From Sphingomonas cavernae (GTDB lineage: Bacteria > Pseudomonadota > Alphaproteobacteria > Sphingomonadales > Sphingomonadaceae): a stretch of DNA of 64,000 nt. The position numbers and the translations under genes are program-made. The notes under the pieces were generated by a model. It was not told the origin of the DNA, made no database searches, and saw only the letters and a list, made by a program, of their open reading frames with translations. The DNA is taken from contig NZ_QYUM01000003.1 in NCBI RefSeq assembly GCF_003590775.1, forward strand, positions 560,501-624,500, read 5' to 3'. Positions 1 to 9,262 of the stretch are shown piece after piece. Every line of letters begins with the position of its first letter. Position 1 is the first letter of the stretch.

Positions 1-1
1 C

Positions 2-1162
2 ACATCGTCGGACGAGAACCTCGCTGTCACCGCGTTGTTCGCGGTGCTCCTTGCCTTCTGGACCACGACGCTCGAGGTGGCGGCGGACGCCTGGCGCATC
101 GAACTCGCGCCGACCCAGGCGGAGCAAGGCCCGATCGCAGCGGCGAACCTGTGGGGCTACCGCACCGCGATGGTCGCGGCGGGGAGTGGCGCGTTGCTGA
201 TCGCCGACCATGCCGACTGGACCATCGCCTATCTCGCCATAGCCGCGGCAGCCTTTCTGCCTTTCCCGATTCTCGCCGCCATGCGCCCCGATCCCGGGCA
301 CGGCGGCAGTCGCTGGCCGGCACTCGCCATCGGCGTCGGCACGAGCGTGGCGATCCTGTTCGCCGCCATGGCGCTGGCCGCGGCGGTCGGCTGGGTGATA
401 TTGGGCACGGCCGCGAATATGGGGATGAGCGACAAGACCAACGTCACGCCCTATGTGCTCGTGATCTGCATGGTGCCGTTCCTGATCATGGCGGCGGCGA
501 TACCCAGGATCCGCACGCTGCCAGCAGCGCATCCGCTTCGGCAATCGGCCGCGATCGGCCCCTATGTCGATTTCTTCTGGCGCTATGCCTATGGCGCACT
601 GCTGCTCATGGCGTTCGTCTCGGTCTATCGGATGGGCGACGTTCTCGCGCTCAACCTGTCCAAGCCGATGATCAAGGAACTGGGCTATTCGCTGAGCGAG
701 ATCGGGCGCGCCGACAGCTATGTGGCGCTTATCGCAAGCATAATCGGCGTGGGGCTTGGCGGCTGGATGGCCGCGCGCTGGCGCTGGGGTGTCACGCTCT
801 CGATCGGTGCGGTCTTCGCCGCGCTGGGCAATTTCGGCTTTGTCTGGCTGGCGCATCAAAGCCCGAGCGAGATGATGCTTTACATCGCTACCGCCGCGGA
901 TCAGTTCGGAAATGGCATGGCGGGCGCGATCTTCGTCGTCTATCTCTCGATGCTGGTGAACCCGCGTTATCCCGGTGCGCAATATGCCTTTCTATCGGGC
1001 TTCGCCTTTCTGTTGCCGCGACTGCTGTCGGGGGCGGGCGGCGCGATGGTGGTGCGGATCGGCTATGACGGCTTCTTCATCCTTTCAGGGCTGGTAAGCC
1101 TTGGCGCGATCCTCTTCCTGCCGTTGATCGCCCGCATCAGGCCAAGGACGGAGAAGATATGA
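2..1162 (+). CDS. AmpG-like muropeptide permease (MFS), 5' truncated
   Basis: This is an inner-membrane MFS protein resembling AmpG, which imports GlcNAc-anhydroMurNAc peptides released by wall turnover. The frame is open to the window edge, so the true start lies outside; the TTG at 35 is only the first in-window start-like codon. An acidic Asp-Ala-Trp segment near residue 25 resembles the conserved DAW motif of AmpG, and repeated hydrophobic spans run to the end. Its stop overlaps the start of the next gene (ATGA), so the two are translationally coupled. Family assignment is from motif and overall pattern; another MFS permease remains possible. Confidence 0.75.
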   Translation, partial: TSSDENLAVTALFAVLLAFWTTTLEVAADAWRIELAPTQAEQGPIAAANLWGYRTAMVAAGSGALLIADHADWTIAYLAIAAAAFLPFPILAAMRPDPGHGGSRWPALAIGVGTSVAILFAAMALAAAVGWVILGTAANMGMSDKTNVTPYVLVICMVPFLIMAAAIPRIRTLPAAHPLRQSAAIGPYVDFFWRYAYGALLLMAFVSVYRMGDVLALNLSKPMIKELGYSLSEIGRADSYVALIASIIGVGLGGWMAARWRWGVTLSIGAVFAALGNFGFVWLAHQSPSEMMLYIATAADQFGNGMAGAIFVVYLSMLVNPRYPGAQYAFLSGFAFLLPRLLSGAGGAMVVRIGYDGFFILSGLVSLGAILFLPLIARIRPRTEKI

Positions 1163-2160
1163 TCGACCAGGCCTTCGCGCCCGCTGCGGCTGCCGTTGCG
1201 GACGGCAGTATTCCGGGCGCGACGCTGGGTATCGTGGCAGCCGATGGCAGGCGCTGGACAAGGACCGCGGGCATGGCAGCGCTGGTGCCCGAACCCCAGC
1301 CCCTGACCGCCGACCACTGGTTCGACCTCGCCTCCGTCAGCAAGGTGATTGCGACGACAATGATGATCCTCGAACTCGCCGAGCGGGGCAGGATCGCGCT
1401 CGACGCGCCGTTGATCGGCGCGATTCCCGATCTGCGGCAATATGACGTCGCCAACGCCGCCGAGCGCAAGATCACCTTTCGCGATTGCCTGGCGCACCGA
1501 ACGTTCCTGCCTGCGGTCGAGCCGATCTACACCTATGGCGACGACCCGGCGCGGCTGCGTGCATTCGTGCTCCAGCGCGAATGGCGGCAGGGCCCGGCCG
1601 TCTATTCGGACATCAACTATATTCTGCTCGGCATCGCGATAGAGCGCATCACCGGCGCGCCGCTGTCCGATTGGGCGCTTGGCTATGGCCTGACCTTCGG
1701 GCCACCGCCCGGTCCCGCGGTCGCCACCGAGCATTGCCAGTGGCGCGGCCGGATCCTCAAGGGCGAGGTCCATGACGAAAACGCCTATGCGCTGGGCGGC
1801 GCGTCCGGCCATGCCGGGCTGTTCGGCACGGTGGACGGCGTATTGGGCTTTGCCGAAGGGCTGCTCAACGGCAGCGGCGCATCGCCCGCGACGCTTGCTG
1901 CAATCCGCACGCGGATGAACGGCGATCGCACCGCGGGGTGGGAGCGCCGTTTTGCGGGCTGGTCGGGCGGCGATGCCTGTTCGGACGAGACGATTGGGCA
2001 TACTGGCTTCACCGGCACGGGCCTGTGGATCGATTTCGACCGCGGCCTTGCCTGGACGCTGCTCACCAACCGCGTCCACCCGACGCGGCACCGCGACAGC
2101 GGCATCTTCGCGCTGCGGCCCGCCACGGGCGATGCGGTAATCGCCGCCTGGCAGGGTTGA
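1159..2160 (+). CDS. Cytosolic beta-lactamase-family serine hydrolase
   Basis: A 333-residue class C beta-lactamase/EstB-type hydrolase. The nucleophile motif S-V-S-K is at residues 59-62. A Tyr-Ser-Asp-x-Asn-Tyr segment replaces the usual Tyr-x-Asn, and a His-Thr-Gly-Phe-Thr-Gly motif near residue 280 stands where the KTG box would be. There is no signal peptide, so it probably acts in the cytoplasm. It overlaps the AmpG-like permease by 4 bp, which suggests that it processes what the permease imports, for example an amide or ester bond in a muropeptide product. The substrate is inferred only from context. Confidence 0.8.
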   Translation: MIDQAFAPAAAAVADGSIPGATLGIVAADGRRWTRTAGMAALVPEPQPLTADHWFDLASVSKVIATTMMILELAERGRIALDAPLIGAIPDLRQYDVANAAERKITFRDCLAHRTFLPAVEPIYTYGDDPARLRAFVLQREWRQGPAVYSDINYILLGIAIERITGAPLSDWALGYGLTFGPPPGPAVATEHCQWRGRILKGEVHDENAYALGGASGHAGLFGTVDGVLGFAEGLLNGSGASPATLAAIRTRMNGDRTAGWERRFAGWSGGDACSDETIGHTGFTGTGLWIDFDRGLAWTLLTNRVHPTRHRDSGIFALRPATGDAVIAAWQG

Positions 2161-2168
2161 GTCCGGCC

Positions 2169-3626
2169 TCAGTTCTCCGCGGCGATCATTTCCAGCACCG
2201 CATCCATCGTCGAAGTCGCGCCGGCATCGCCGGGGACGTCATTGGCGTAGATCGCGAAGACCAGCGTACGCCCGCTCCCTGCAATCATCTGCCCGGCAAG
2301 CGCGTTGGTGGCGTTGAGCGTGCCCGTCTTCGCAAAGACGCGCCCTTCGAGAGCCGTCCCCTTGAACCGGCGTGAGAGCGTGCCGCTGCGCCCTCCGACC
2401 GGAAGCGTGTCGCGCCACGCCGCGCCCCAGGGTTGCGCCCCGATCCAGTGCAGGAAGGTGACGACACCGCGCGGCGAAACGCGATTATAGGTCGACATGC
2501 CCGAACCGTCCGAAAAGTCATAGGCGGTGCGCGGCACCCCGGCGCGGGCAAGCATCGCGTCGATCACGGCTATGCCGTCAGCGATCGAACCGGTGCCCTC
2601 GGTGTTCCCGAGCCGGCGCAACAGCAGCTCGGCGTGGAGATTCTGGCTTTCGACGTTGATGCGCGTCAGATCCTCGCCAAGTGGCGGCGGGGTAAGTTGC
2701 GCGAGCGGCGCGGCGTGCGGCGGTCGCGGCGGTGGCGTCCCCTTGCGCGTGGCCGGATCATCGATGGGCAAGTGCGGACGGTGCCGCGCCACTGCTCCAC
2801 CCGTTACGCGCACGCCGCGCGCCTCGAGCAGCGCCTTCATGCGCCACGCCGCATAATGCGCCGGATCGTCGATCGAGAACCGCAGCCGCTCGGGCGCGGC
2901 CCCGACCGGGATGCTGCCGGTCAGCCGCACGACGCTGCCATTGGGCGCGCGGTCGATGGAAAGATTCTCCTCGCCCGCAGCCACGGTCAGCGCATGATTC
3001 TCGATCGTGTAATAAGGGTGCGCGAGCGCCACGTGCGGCGGCGTGCCCGCGGTGCCGGGGGTCGCGACCAGCAGCAGTTCGTTGTCGTCCAGCGTCAGCG
3101 CCGAGGTGGCGGTGCCGTAGCGCGACGAGATGTTGTTCCAGCTCATTCCCGGGCTCCAGCGCTCATCGGGAAACAGCGTGTCATCGCCGACAATGTTGCC
3201 GACGATGCGCGTCCGTGCCGCAACCGCATCGGCCAGCGCGGCAAGGCAATTGGCCGCGCAATCGGCGGCGCTCGAAAGCCGTGCATCGCCTCTGCCGATC
3301 AGGACCACATCGGGTGCGCCCGGGCCGTCATCGTCCAGCCGCACAGCCGCGCCACCATTGGTGTCGGGCTGGTCGAGCGCACTGAGCGTCGCATAGGCGG
3401 CCGCGGTCGTGAAGATCTTTGTGTTGGACGCGGGTATGAAGCGGTCGTCGGGGGAGATCGCGATCAGGTCCTTGCCGTCCGCGGTTGTGACGACCAGACC
3501 GAAGCGCGTTCCAGGGCCTGCCTTGGCCAGTCTGGCCTCGATCCGTGCCTGGAGCGGGGGCTGGGCCACGGCCGGTACGGCCGCGGCCGCGAGGAAAAGC
3601 GCAAGCGCTGGTCGCAACAGGATCAT
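2169..3626 (-). CDS. dacB: D-alanyl-D-alanine carboxypeptidase/endopeptidase (PBP4 type)
   Basis: A periplasmic class C low-molecular-weight penicillin-binding protein that removes terminal D-Ala and cleaves cross-links in peptidoglycan. The 485 residues are close to E. coli PBP4. It has an N-terminal signal peptide (hydrophobic stretch ending Ala-Val-Ala-Gln), the S67-N-T-K70 nucleophile motif, the Asp-Gly-Ser-Gly-Met-Ser signature and a Lys-Thr-Gly box near the C-terminus. It converges on the upstream serine hydrolase with an 8 bp gap. Its products (D-Ala and trimmed peptides) fit the wall-recycling theme of the neighbourhood. Confidence 0.93.
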   Translation of the reverse strand: MILLRPALALFLAAAAVPAVAQPPLQARIEARLAKAGPGTRFGLVVTTADGKDLIAISPDDRFIPASNTKIFTTAAAYATLSALDQPDTNGGAAVRLDDDGPGAPDVVLIGRGDARLSSAADCAANCLAALADAVAARTRIVGNIVGDDTLFPDERWSPGMSWNNISSRYGTATSALTLDDNELLLVATPGTAGTPPHVALAHPYYTIENHALTVAAGEENLSIDRAPNGSVVRLTGSIPVGAAPERLRFSIDDPAHYAAWRMKALLEARGVRVTGGAVARHRPHLPIDDPATRKGTPPPRPPHAAPLAQLTPPPLGEDLTRINVESQNLHAELLLRRLGNTEGTGSIADGIAVIDAMLARAGVPRTAYDFSDGSGMSTYNRVSPRGVVTFLHWIGAQPWGAAWRDTLPVGGRSGTLSRRFKGTALEGRVFAKTGTLNATNALAGQMIAGSGRTLVFAIYANDVPGDAGATSTMDAVLEMIAAEN

Positions 3627-3706
3627 GCCATGACCCTAAGCCCAACCGTGTGAGGCGCAATTGCGCGTGCTCATTCTGAGCGTTGGCCCGCCTATAACCG
3701 TCTGGC

Positions 3707-5803
3707 ATGACAGGGGAGTTCGCGCTTGCAGCGCCACGCCCCGCACTTCAACAGTGGGGCATGGCGTTACTGAGGGGGCTTTGGTTCATACTGTGCGCGG
3801 CGGGGCTGATGCTGGCCCAACCGGCCGCTGCCGACGACCGCGACGCGCTTGCCGCCGCGCTGGCGCTCCCCGTCGCGAGCGGGCTTGCGGGCGCGCGCGA
3901 CGTGCCGCGCTTTGCATGGATCGAAAGCGCGGCTGGCGTGCGCAACATCTGGACCGCCGATCCCGGCGCCCCGGCGCGCAAACTTTCGGCGTACAGCGCC
4001 GACGACGGCCAGCAGCTCTATGACCTGACATTCAGCAACAGCGGCGCGCATCTTGCCTTTGTCGCGGGCGGTGACGGTGAGTTTCCCGATGATGATCGGC
4101 CCAATACGGGCCCGGCGGCGGAGGTCCCTGCGCAACAGGTCTTCGTCGTCGCATGGGATGCCGGCGCGCCTTCGCTGGTGGGTGAGGGGCACTCGCCCGC
4201 ATTCGATCCGCGTGGCGAACGGTTGGCCTATACGCGCAAGGGCGAAGTGTGGATGTGGCACCGCGGTGCCGAATCGCGAAAACTTGCGACGGTGACGGGC
4301 GATGTGACCGGGCTGCAATGGTCCCCGGATGGCAGCCGGCTATTGTTCGTCGACAATCGCGACGATCACAGTTTCGTGGCGGTGCTCGACATTGCGTCGG
4401 CGCGGCTTACCTATCTCGATCCCGGCCTCGGCTATTCGGTCGAACCCATATTCTCGCCCGATGGACGGCAGGTCGCGTTCGTCCGCTATGTCGACCCGCC
4501 CCAGGGCGCGTCGGATGACACGGGCCCCTATTGGTCGATCCGGATCGCTGATGCTGCCAGTGGCGCGGCGCGCGAACTTTGGGCCGCCCCGCCGGGTAAG
4601 GGCGGGCGCTATTACGGCACGCGCAGCCGCAACCTGTTCTGGAGCAGCCGGGGTGAGATCCTGTTCCCGTGGGAGCGCAGCGGCTGGGTGCACGCCTACG
4701 CCATCGACGCCTCAAAAGGCGGCACGCCGCGTGCGCTGACCCAGGACGCGTTCGAGGTGGAGAGCTTTCTCCTCGACGCCACCGGCCGCAATCTGATCTA
4801 TGCGAGCAATGCGGGCGACATCGACCGGCGGCATGTCTGGCGCCAGCGTCTCGACGGCGGCGTGCCCGAGGCGCTGACGCATGGCGACGGGATAGAGAGC
4901 AACCCGACGATCGCGGGCGATGCGCTTGCGGTGATCGCGAGCGATGCGCGGCGTCCGGCACATCCCGCGCTGGTCGCGCGCGCGCTGCAGCCGCTCGGCA
5001 AGGTCGTCGAGGCGCAGGGATTCATTGCGCCCGAGGCGGTGATGTTCACGGCGGAGGACGGCGTCGAGGTGCACGGCCAGTTGTTCCGCGGCCGTGCGAA
5101 CGGCAAGCGACCCGCGATCGTCTTCGTTCATGGCGGGCCACGGCGTCAGATGCTGCTGGGTTTTCACCCATCGGGCTATTATTCGAAAACCTATGCGATG
5201 AACCAGTATCTCGCGTCGCAAGGCTATACGGTGCTGTCGGTCAACTATCGCAGCGGCACCGGCTATGGGCAGGCGTTTCGCGACGCCCGCGATACGGGCC
5301 GGGGCGGTGCGTCCGAATATCGTGACGTGCTTGCCGCCGGGCGCTGGCTCGCCGGGCAGTCCGATGTCGATCCCGATCGGATCGGCATCTGGGGCGGAAG
5401 CTGGGGCGGCTATCTGACGGCACTGGCGCTGGCGCGTGACAGCGCGCTCTTCGCCGCAGGAGTCGATCTGCACGGCGTGCACACGCTGCTGCGAACCGTG
5501 CCGGGCAATCTCTCACCCAAGGCGCAGGAGGCAGCGCGCCAGCTTCAATGGGACAGTTCTCCCATGGCGGCGCTCGATCGCTGGAAATCGCCGGTGCTGC
5601 TGATCCACGGCGACGACGACAAGAATGTGGCCTTCTGGCAGTCGCTGCTGCTGGCGCGCGAACTTGCGGCGCGGCGCATTCCTTTTGAGGAACTGACGTT
5701 CCCCAATGAACGCCACAGCTTTTTCCGTCATGATAGCTGGCTGCGAAGCATGGATGCGACCAGGGCCTTTTTCGACGAGAATCTGAAGGGCGAACCAAAG
5801 TGA
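3707..5803 (+). CDS. S9 family prolyl oligopeptidase/dipeptidyl peptidase
   Basis: An exported serine peptidase with an N-terminal beta-propeller (about residues 60-440) and a C-terminal alpha/beta-hydrolase domain. The nucleophile lies in Gly-Gly-Ser-Trp-Gly-Gly near residue 565, the catalytic Asp in His-Gly-Asp-Asp-Asp, and the His in Asn-Glu-Arg-His-Ser near the end, as in DPP IV-like enzymes. The signal peptide begins best at the internal ATG at 3761 (Met-Ala-Leu-Leu-Arg); the ATG at 3707 adds 18 residues. It overlaps the amidohydrolase by GTGA, forming a two-gene operon that probably degrades extracytoplasmic peptides. Confidence 0.9.
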   Translation: MTGEFALAAPRPALQQWGMALLRGLWFILCAAGLMLAQPAAADDRDALAAALALPVASGLAGARDVPRFAWIESAAGVRNIWTADPGAPARKLSAYSADDGQQLYDLTFSNSGAHLAFVAGGDGEFPDDDRPNTGPAAEVPAQQVFVVAWDAGAPSLVGEGHSPAFDPRGERLAYTRKGEVWMWHRGAESRKLATVTGDVTGLQWSPDGSRLLFVDNRDDHSFVAVLDIASARLTYLDPGLGYSVEPIFSPDGRQVAFVRYVDPPQGASDDTGPYWSIRIADAASGAARELWAAPPGKGGRYYGTRSRNLFWSSRGEILFPWERSGWVHAYAIDASKGGTPRALTQDAFEVESFLLDATGRNLIYASNAGDIDRRHVWRQRLDGGVPEALTHGDGIESNPTIAGDALAVIASDARRPAHPALVARALQPLGKVVEAQGFIAPEAVMFTAEDGVEVHGQLFRGRANGKRPAIVFVHGGPRRQMLLGFHPSGYYSKTYAMNQYLASQGYTVLSVNYRSGTGYGQAFRDARDTGRGGASEYRDVLAAGRWLAGQSDVDPDRIGIWGGSWGGYLTALALARDSALFAAGVDLHGVHTLLRTVPGNLSPKAQEAARQLQWDSSPMAALDRWKSPVLLIHGDDDKNVAFWQSLLLARELAARRIPFEELTFPNERHSFFRHDSWLRSMDATRAFFDENLKGEPK

Positions 5804-7086
5804 AAATCTGGCTTCGCAACATGCTCGCGCTGGTCTGCGCATTCATTGGGATCGCCACGGCCCAAGCCGAGCCCGCGACGCTGATCCGGGGCGCGCGCGT
5901 TTTCGATGGCACGGGTGCACCCGCGAAGCTTCGTGATGTGCTGGTGCGCGGGGACCGGATCGTCGCTGTGGCGCGGCGCATTTCCGCACGCGATGCCGAA
6001 ATTGTCGATGCAAGCGGGATGACGCTGATCCCGGGTCTGCACGATCTGCATATCCATACCCCGCGCGCTGCGTTCGAAAACGCTGAAACGCTCGCTGCCA
6101 CGCACCGGCCCTATCTGGCGAGCGGGGTCACATCGGTGAACGAATATTCGGTTTCGGGGCCAATGCTCGCGCCGATCCGCGCGATCGAGACATCTGCGCT
6201 GGTCGAGGCGCCGCACATGGTCCTCGCGATCCGGCTTGGTGTGCCGCACGGTCACGGCACCGAATCCGAATTCACCAATTCGATCACGACCCAGGTAACC
6301 ACGCCCGCCGAAGCACGCGCAGCAATGGAGCGGCTGCTTCCCTATCGCCCCGGTGTAATCAAGGTTTTCGCGGATGGCTGGCGCTATGCGCGCGATGCCG
6401 ACCTGCCCGACATGGACCTGCCGACATTGAAGGCGATCGTCGATGCCGCGCACGCTGACGGCATCCGTGTCGTGACGCATACCGTCACGCTCGCGGGCGC
6501 CAAGATCGCGGCGCGCGCGGGCGTGGATGCGCTGGTGCACGGGGTGGGGGATGCGCTGGTCGATCGCGAACTCATCCGGCTGATGAAGAAGCATCGCACC
6601 AGCTATGTGCCGACGCTGGCGGTCTATGAGCCGCAGCAGGATCGCAGGCTGCTTCCCGCGGAATGGAGCCGTCTGCGCCCCCGCGACCTCGAGCGCGAAA
6701 CCCAGCGCCGCGCCGAGGCGGTTCAGCCCATCCGCGACTATGAATCGAAACGTTGGCAGATCATGCAGGACAATGTCCGGCTGCTCCACGCGGCGGGCAT
6801 CAGGATCGGCATCGGCACCGATACTGGCATTGGCGGCGTCTATCCCGGCCTTGCAGCACAGCGCGAGATCCGGTTGCTGACCACGCTTGGCTTCACGCCG
6901 CGCGAGGCGCTGGCGGCGGCGACAACCACCAGCGCCCGCATCATGGGCGCGCGAAACCATGGCAGGATCGCCCGCGGCCAGCGCGCTGATCTGGTGCTGG
7001 TGGCAGGCAGGCCCGACGAGCAGATCGAGGATTTGTATCAGGTGCGCCGGACATGGGTTTCGGGACGCGCCGTGAGTTTTGACTAA
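5800..7086 (+). CDS. Exported metal-dependent amidohydrolase (imidazolonepropionase/prolidase-like)
   Basis: A 428-residue amidohydrolase-superfamily enzyme. The N-terminal hydrophobic segment ends Ala-Gln-Ala, consistent with export. The His-x-His metal motif follows Gly-Leu-His-Asp-Leu near residue 80; later metal ligands are suggested by Val-Val-Thr-His-Thr and by Gly-Thr-Asp-Thr-Gly near residue 345. The GTG start overlaps the stop of the S9 peptidase. Relatives often hydrolyse Xaa-Pro dipeptides or cyclic amides, so it may finish what the peptidase starts; the exact substrate cannot be read from sequence. Confidence 0.85.
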   Translation: MKIWLRNMLALVCAFIGIATAQAEPATLIRGARVFDGTGAPAKLRDVLVRGDRIVAVARRISARDAEIVDASGMTLIPGLHDLHIHTPRAAFENAETLAATHRPYLASGVTSVNEYSVSGPMLAPIRAIETSALVEAPHMVLAIRLGVPHGHGTESEFTNSITTQVTTPAEARAAMERLLPYRPGVIKVFADGWRYARDADLPDMDLPTLKAIVDAAHADGIRVVTHTVTLAGAKIAARAGVDALVHGVGDALVDRELIRLMKKHRTSYVPTLAVYEPQQDRRLLPAEWSRLRPRDLERETQRRAEAVQPIRDYESKRWQIMQDNVRLLHAAGIRIGIGTDTGIGGVYPGLAAQREIRLLTTLGFTPREALAAATTTSARIMGARNHGRIARGQRADLVLVAGRPDEQIEDLYQVRRTWVSGRAVSFD

Positions 7087-7093
7087 ATGTCTT

Positions 7094-7143
7094 GAGCACT
7101 TCCTGACCGAAAAACCGGTTCCCACTTTTTTCGGGAAGTGCTC
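7094..7143. terminator. Palindromic element, probable bidirectional terminator
   Basis: A perfect 10-bp inverted repeat (7094-7103 GAGCACTTCC, 7134-7143 its complement) encloses inner arms CGAAAAA (7108-7114) and TTTTTCG (7127-7133). It sits exactly between two convergent genes. It also looks like an interspersed intergenic palindrome of the kind common in alphaproteobacteria. Termination is inferred from position and T-rich arms. Confidence 0.5.
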
Positions 7144-7167
7144 TAACCGCGCTTGGGCGGCCGCTGA

Positions 7168-8010
7168 TCACACATAATGCGGTTCGCCGCGCTCGCGCAG
7201 TTCCTCATAATGGACCAGCGCGGGCTCCTGTCCCAGGGGCACCGGCTCACCCTCGCGGAACGCCCATTCGCCACGATCGCAATCCTCGGCGCGGACATAG
7301 CCGTTGATGTAAAGCCGGCGGCGATGGCTGGATCGATTGGTCCCCGATCCATGCACCAGATAGGGATTCCACAGCGCAAGATCGCCGGGTTCCAGGATCA
7401 CGTCGATCGCGTCGGCGGGCGAGAGCGATGCCGCCTCGAGTGCGGCGTCGCTCATCGCGGTGCCGAGCACATCGGTCGAGCAATCGAGCCCGAGGTCGCC
7501 CTTCAGATGGCTTGCCGGGATGAAGCGCATACAGCCCGTTTCGGGCGTGTGCGGGTCGATGGCGAGCCCGGTCTGGACATAGGATGTCGCAAGGTTCCGA
7601 TACGCCCATTGGGGCTGACGAAAGCGCGAATCCTGATGCCAGGCGAAATCGCCCAGCGCCCCGGGCGCCTTCCAGTGAACCTGGTTGATGATCTGCTTCA
7701 GGTTCGCGCCGAGCAGGGGCTCCAGCAGCCGCGCGAAACGGGGGGCGAGGCGGACCGCGTTCAGGACGGCCTTGTGATAGGACGGCCATTGCACCATCCG
7801 CACCAGCGGTTCGCCATTGAGGCCGGGCGTGACGTTGTAGAACAGGTTCCCGTGCCGGAAGCTGCGGCCGTGGCGCACGCCTTCGTCATGCAACGCGTCG
7901 ATCGCGGCGCCGACCGTCGCGACTTCTTCGGCATTGAAGAACCCGCTGATCACCGCATAACCGTCGCGCTGATAGCGCGACATGAGATCGTCGGAATATG
8001 CGTTCGCCAT
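7168..8010 (-). CDS. Phytanoyl-CoA dioxygenase (PhyH) family oxygenase
   Basis: A 280-residue Fe(II)/2-oxoglutarate-dependent dioxygenase. The double-stranded beta-helix carries the metal motif Trp-His-Gln-Asp (HxD) near residue 145 and a distal His in Leu-Val-His-Gly-Ser-Gly-Thr-Asn near residue 220, followed by Arg residues suited to 2-oxoglutarate. It is the last gene of a compact operon, 7 bp after the symporter. Substrates of bacterial PhyH proteins vary widely. The setting suggests oxidation of an amino-acid or N-acyl amino-acid derivative, with 2-oxoglutarate available from glutamate catabolism; this is inference. Confidence 0.85.
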   Translation of the reverse strand: MANAYSDDLMSRYQRDGYAVISGFFNAEEVATVGAAIDALHDEGVRHGRSFRHGNLFYNVTPGLNGEPLVRMVQWPSYHKAVLNAVRLAPRFARLLEPLLGANLKQIINQVHWKAPGALGDFAWHQDSRFRQPQWAYRNLATSYVQTGLAIDPHTPETGCMRFIPASHLKGDLGLDCSTDVLGTAMSDAALEAASLSPADAIDVILEPGDLALWNPYLVHGSGTNRSSHRRRLYINGYVRAEDCDRGEWAFREGEPVPLGQEPALVHYEELRERGEPHYV

Positions 8011-8017
8011 TGCTCGC

Positions 8018-9262
8018 TCAGGCCTCCGGACGTGATCGATAGATGGCTTCGTCGAGCTCGCCTTCCCAGCGCGCGACCGTGGTTGCCACAGTCAGGTTGG
8101 CGCTGGCGCTGGGCACGGTGCGCGTCATGTCGAGCAGCCGGTCAAAGGGCAGGACGAAGCCGACGACGAGCGCTGTCTGCTCCGGCGCCACGCCGACCGC
8201 CGAGAGCACGGCGGCGAGCATGAAGAGCGAGGCGGAGGGCACGGGCGCGGTACCGAAGGCCGCCAGCGCGCCGGTCAGCAGGACGAGGCCATATACCGCA
8301 GGCGAGAGCGGCGTGCCGAATGCCTGGAGCGCGAACATGCTGAGCAGCCCGACATACATGGCGGTGCCGTCCTTGCCGATGCTGGCGCCGAGCGGGAGCA
8401 CGGTCGAGAAGATTGGCCGGCTGATGCCGAGGTTGTTCTCGGCAACGCGCATCGCGACAGGCAGTGTCGCCGAACTCGACGCTGTTGAAAAGGCAACGAC
8501 GAGCGCGTCAATGATACCGCGGAAAAACGGCAATACCGGAAGGCGTGCGAGCAGCCGCAATATGAGGTTGTGCACGACGACGATCTGTATGAGCGAGCCG
8601 ATCACGACCGCGAGCGCGAGCCAGCCGACATTAACGAACACCGCCGCGCCGTTCGCGGCGACTGCGTTCGCGATCAGCGCGAAGACGCCGAACGGTGTCG
8701 CCTCCATCACGATGCCGACGATCTTGAGCAGCACCGCCGAAGCCGATTGCAGAAGCGCGGCGAATGGCTTGCCTGCTTCGCCAGCGACGACGGTGCCGAC
8801 GCCGGTCAGGATCGCGACGAAGATCAGGGCAAGCATGTCCCCCTTGGCCAGCGCCTCGAAGATGTTGAGCGGGATGATGCCAACGAGCTGCTGATAGGCC
8901 GTGACGGGCTCGCCCAGCGCATGGGGCGCGGCGGTGCCGAGCGGCGCGCCGACGCCGGGCTGGACGAGCGTTGCGACCGCCATCCCGACCGACACCGCGA
9001 TCGCCGTGGTTAGGGCGAACAACCCGATCGTCCGGCCGCCAAGGCTTCCGAGGCGCCTGGGATCGGCAAGCGAGGTGATGCCCGCGGCGATGGTGACGAG
9101 CACGATCGGCGCCACCAGCATGCGGATCGCGCGCACGAAGAGGTCGCCGATGAAAGCGACCGATGGCGCAGCCGACGGCCAGACAAAGGCGAGGACCAGC
9201 CCGAGCGCCAGCCCGCCGAGCACGCGTTTCCACAGCGCTATGGCGAACCAGCCGCGGATCAT
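8018..9262 (-). CDS. Dicarboxylate/amino acid:cation symporter (DAACS, GltP-like)
   Basis: A 414-residue inner-membrane carrier of the glutamate/dicarboxylate family. The HP1 serine-rich loop (Ser-Ser-Ser-Ala-Thr-Leu-Pro, residues 262-268) and the TM8 Asp-x3-Asp-x2-Arg set are present. The TM7 NMDGT sodium motif is replaced by G-K-D-G-T (residues 296-300), and the TM8 Asn and Asp that help bind sodium appear as Ser and Asn. Its ATG overlaps the stop of the deacylase gene. In this operon it is the obvious candidate to import D-glutamate or N-acyl-D-glutamate. Confidence 0.88.
   Translation of the reverse strand: MIRGWFAIALWKRVLGGLALGLVLAFVWPSAAPSVAFIGDLFVRAIRMLVAPIVLVTIAAGITSLADPRRLGSLGGRTIGLFALTTAIAVSVGMAVATLVQPGVGAPLGTAAPHALGEPVTAYQQLVGIIPLNIFEALAKGDMLALIFVAILTGVGTVVAGEAGKPFAALLQSASAVLLKIVGIVMEATPFGVFALIANAVAANGAAVFVNVGWLALAVVIGSLIQIVVVHNLILRLLARLPVLPFFRGIIDALVVAFSTASSSATLPVAMRVAENNLGISRPIFSTVLPLGASIGKDGTAMYVGLLSMFALQAFGTPLSPAVYGLVLLTGALAAFGTAPVPSASLFMLAAVLSAVGVAPEQTALVVGFVLPFDRLLDMTRTVPSASANLTVATTVARWEGELDEAIYRSRPEA

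Noticed and set aside
1063-2091. Long minus-strand reading opposite the first serine hydrolase
   Set aside because: Arg/Gly-rich shadow in GC-rich DNA; the plus-strand gene has catalytic motifs and a coupled start.
2433-3653. Long plus-strand reading opposite dacB
   Set aside because: No motif, extreme Arg content; the opposite strand encodes a complete PBP4-type protein.
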